From positions 620,001-684,000 of the forward strand of contig NZ_CP125296.1 of the NCBI RefSeq assembly GCF_030412785.1: 64,000 nt of DNA, given 5' to 3'. This DNA is from Paraburkholderia sabiae. GTDB lineage: Bacteria; Pseudomonadota; Gammaproteobacteria; Burkholderiales; Burkholderiaceae. The notes beneath the pieces were generated by a model that ran no database searches, had not been told where the DNA came from, and worked only from the letters and a program-made list of their open reading frames with translations. The position numbers and the translations under genes were made by a program. Every line of letters begins with the position of its first letter. The first letter of the stretch is position 1. This document shows, in pieces, positions 61,438-64,000 of the stretch.

Positions 61438-61512
61438 TCACCTCGTGGCGATATACATCGTGATTTCAAACCCGAAACGCATATCCGTATAACCAGGTGT
61501 AGTCCACTGCAT
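61438..61512 (-). CDS. pqqA: PQQ precursor peptide PqqA (orphan)
   Basis: This 24-residue peptide begins [10 protein letters not shown] and ends EITMYIATR, with the E16-x3-Y20 pair that PqqE cross-links to build PQQ. The start is the complement of 61510-61512, preceded by the strong ribosome site AAGGAGGA. It is far too short for routine gene callers. It is unlinked from pqqBCDE (46722-49889), lying 11.5 kb away, between the inverted repeat and divergent cbbL. No second pqqA is seen in the window. Confidence 0.96.
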   Translation of the reverse strand: MQWTTPGYTDMRFGFEITMYIATR

Positions 61513-61631
61513 ATCCGTCCTCCTTCGAGAGTGAAAAAAAAGCGGTCCCTTTGCGGCGAGCAAACAAAAGCACACCGCTCTCGGCCCATGTTGCTGATGC
61601 AACTGTCGTACCAGTCGCCAGCGGCACGGGA

Positions 61632-61654
61632 GGGACACGTCCCGCTTATGTCCC
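61632..61654. promoter_or_regulatory. Candidate operator cluster (GGGAC/GTCCC) upstream of pqqA
   Basis: GGGAC-AC-GTCCC is a perfect inverted repeat (61632-61643), and a further GTCCC follows at 61650-61654. It lies 120 bases upstream of the pqqA start. A regulator such as the NarL-type protein of this locus could bind here; this is inference. Confidence 0.4.
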
Positions 61655-61751
61655 GTTCCTGCTTACGCGCCTTACTGTGGCGGAACCGCAGCAAAGTGTT
61701 CCACGAGCCGATCACTCATTGTGGACGCATTTCGCACGATGTGCACGCGTC

Positions 61752-61769
61752 TTAACGGATCGCTTAAGC
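61752..61769. promoter_or_regulatory. Candidate CbbR-type (LysR) operator upstream of cbbL
   Basis: CTTAA-CGGATCGC-TTAAG is a 5-bp inverted repeat that contains the T-N11-A pattern of LysR-type regulators. It is centred about 150 bases before the cbbL start. CbbR usually controls cbb operons from such sites; no cbbR gene is seen in the window. Confidence 0.5.
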
Positions 61770-61820
61770 CTGCTGAAAAAAATCGTGAATTCACTTCATC
61801 CAATGTGCCGCCTACATTGA

Positions 61821-63398
<1,578 letters not shown>

Positions 63399-63436
63399 AA
63401 AAACGCCTCTCAAACCCGAAGTTTCTGGAGCCAGCC

Positions 63437-63838
63437 ATGCGTATCACGCAAGGGACGTTTTCCTTTTTGCCCGACCTGACCGACGACGAAATCCGCCTGC
63501 AGATCCAGTACGCGCTCGACCAGGGCTGGGCATGTTCCGTCGAATTCACGGACGACCCGCATCCGCGCAACACGTACTGGGAAATGTGGGGTCTGCCGAT
63601 GTTCGATCTGCGCGACGCAGCGGGCGTGATGATGGAAGTGACGCGTTGTCGCGATGCGTATCCGCAGCACTACGTGAAGGTGAACGCGTTCGATTCGGTG
63701 CGTGGTTTCGAAACGATGCGGCTGTCGTTCATCGTGAACCGGCCCGATGTGGAACCGACGCTCGTGCTGGGCCGTCAGGATGATCGCTCGCGCGTGCAGC
63801 GCTATTCGCTGACGACGGTGCATGCCGCGCCGCGCTAG
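63437..63838 (+). CDS. cbbS: RuBisCO small subunit
   Basis: The 133-residue small subunit begins [18 protein letters not shown] and contains [15 protein letters not shown]. The extended C-terminus ([20 protein letters not shown]) is characteristic of red-type small subunits and forms the beta-barrel in the central pore. It follows cbbL by 38 bases with a GGAG before the ATG. Confidence 0.95.
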   Translation: MRITQGTFSFLPDLTDDEIRLQIQYALDQGWACSVEFTDDPHPRNTYWEMWGLPMFDLRDAAGVMMEVTRCRDAYPQHYVKVNAFDSVRGFETMRLSFIVNRPDVEPTLVLGRQDDRSRVQRYSLTTVHAAPR

Positions 63839-63871
63839 CCGCGTATCGAACGATAACAGGGAGACGATGCG

Positions 63872-64000
63872 ATGAACGCCGTGATCACGGAGCCACCGAC
63901 GCAGACGCATGCGCCGCAGCAGGTCGATCTGCTCGCGCTCTTTCGCGAGTCGGGCATTGCAGGCGTGCTCGACGAACTCGATCATGATCTTGTCGGCCTT
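63872..64000 (+). CDS. cbbX: Red-type RuBisCO activase CbbX (partial, runs off right edge)
   Basis: Only the first 43 residues are visible. They read QQVDLLALFRESGIAGVLDE and then LDHDLVGL, which is the conserved N-terminal region of the AAA+ activase CbbX just before the ATPase core. It removes inhibitory sugar phosphates from red-type RuBisCO. GGGAGA precedes the ATG and the gap to cbbS is 33 bases. Confidence 0.88.
   Translation, partial: MNAVITEPPTQTHAPQQVDLLALFRESGIAGVLDELDHDLVGL

Noticed and set aside
60654..61755. Several 60-150 codon frames across the inverted repeat
   Set aside because: They translate the repeat itself (for example peptides starting MPPRTGATREV in more than one copy) and have no ribosome sites; only pqqA is real here.

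Overview
The window looks like a chromosome or large-replicon segment of a Burkholderiaceae bacterium, most likely Paraburkholderia or a close relative. The evidence is the high GC content with strong G/C third-position bias, an OmpC-type porin ending in the usual aromatic residue, the hexarate, polyamine-type and RND gene families, and a hairpin repeat of the REP kind. Genus is inferred from protein style only. No rRNA, tRNA, CRISPR array, prophage or insertion sequence is visible.

Layout. (1) 1-4855, minus strand: a GntR/HutC regulator, an AprA-like flavoprotein, a small two-cluster ferredoxin, and the binding protein and permease of a sulfonate/nitrate-type ABC importer that runs off the left edge. 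(2) 5047-6390: a stand-alone PLP decarboxylase, then a repeat-bearing gap. (3) 6757-14655: a hexarate (glucarate/galactarate) catabolic locus holding both known exits from ketodeoxyglucarate (dehydratase plus semialdehyde dehydrogenase, and aldolase plus tartronate semialdehyde reductase), a beta-propeller lactonase and a FadR-type regulator. (4) 15003-18767: a possible small RNA, a porin, a solitary flagellin and a membrane diguanylate cyclase. (5) 18909-29838: an uncharacterised catabolic operon with DUF1185, alpha/beta hydrolase, flavin reductase fusion, LLM monooxygenase, aldehyde dehydrogenase, NIPSNAP protein and a complete polyamine-type ABC importer, bracketed by two similar GntR regulators. 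(6) 29964-34051: solitary genes (DUF1348, AtoE-type transporter, acetylpolyamine deacetylase, a small secreted protein, pssA). (7) 34289-42491: an RND tripartite pump with a co-directional two-component system.

(8) 42641-64000 is a one-carbon island. It holds PQQ-associated accessory genes, a two-component pair on opposing strands, pqqBCDE, a cytochrome b561, the fhcBADC formyltransferase/hydrolase complex, a HisA-like protein, genes for methanofuran-type cofactor synthesis (mfnD-, mfnF-, mfnE- and mfnB-like, DUF447), an orphan pqqA, and cbbLS plus the start of cbbX. Together they suggest a PQQ-dependent alcohol dehydrogenase (not encoded here) making formaldehyde, the H4MPT pathway oxidising it to formate, and RuBisCO re-fixing the CO2. 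Fae, Mch, MtdB and the dehydrogenase itself must lie outside the window.

The best candidates for undescribed biology are the LLM/flavin-reductase/DUF1185 catabolic operon at 18.9-29.8 kb with its two-site operator, the AprBA-like/ABC module at the left edge, and the unassigned members of the C1 island (HisA-like protein, DUF447 protein, cytochrome b561).
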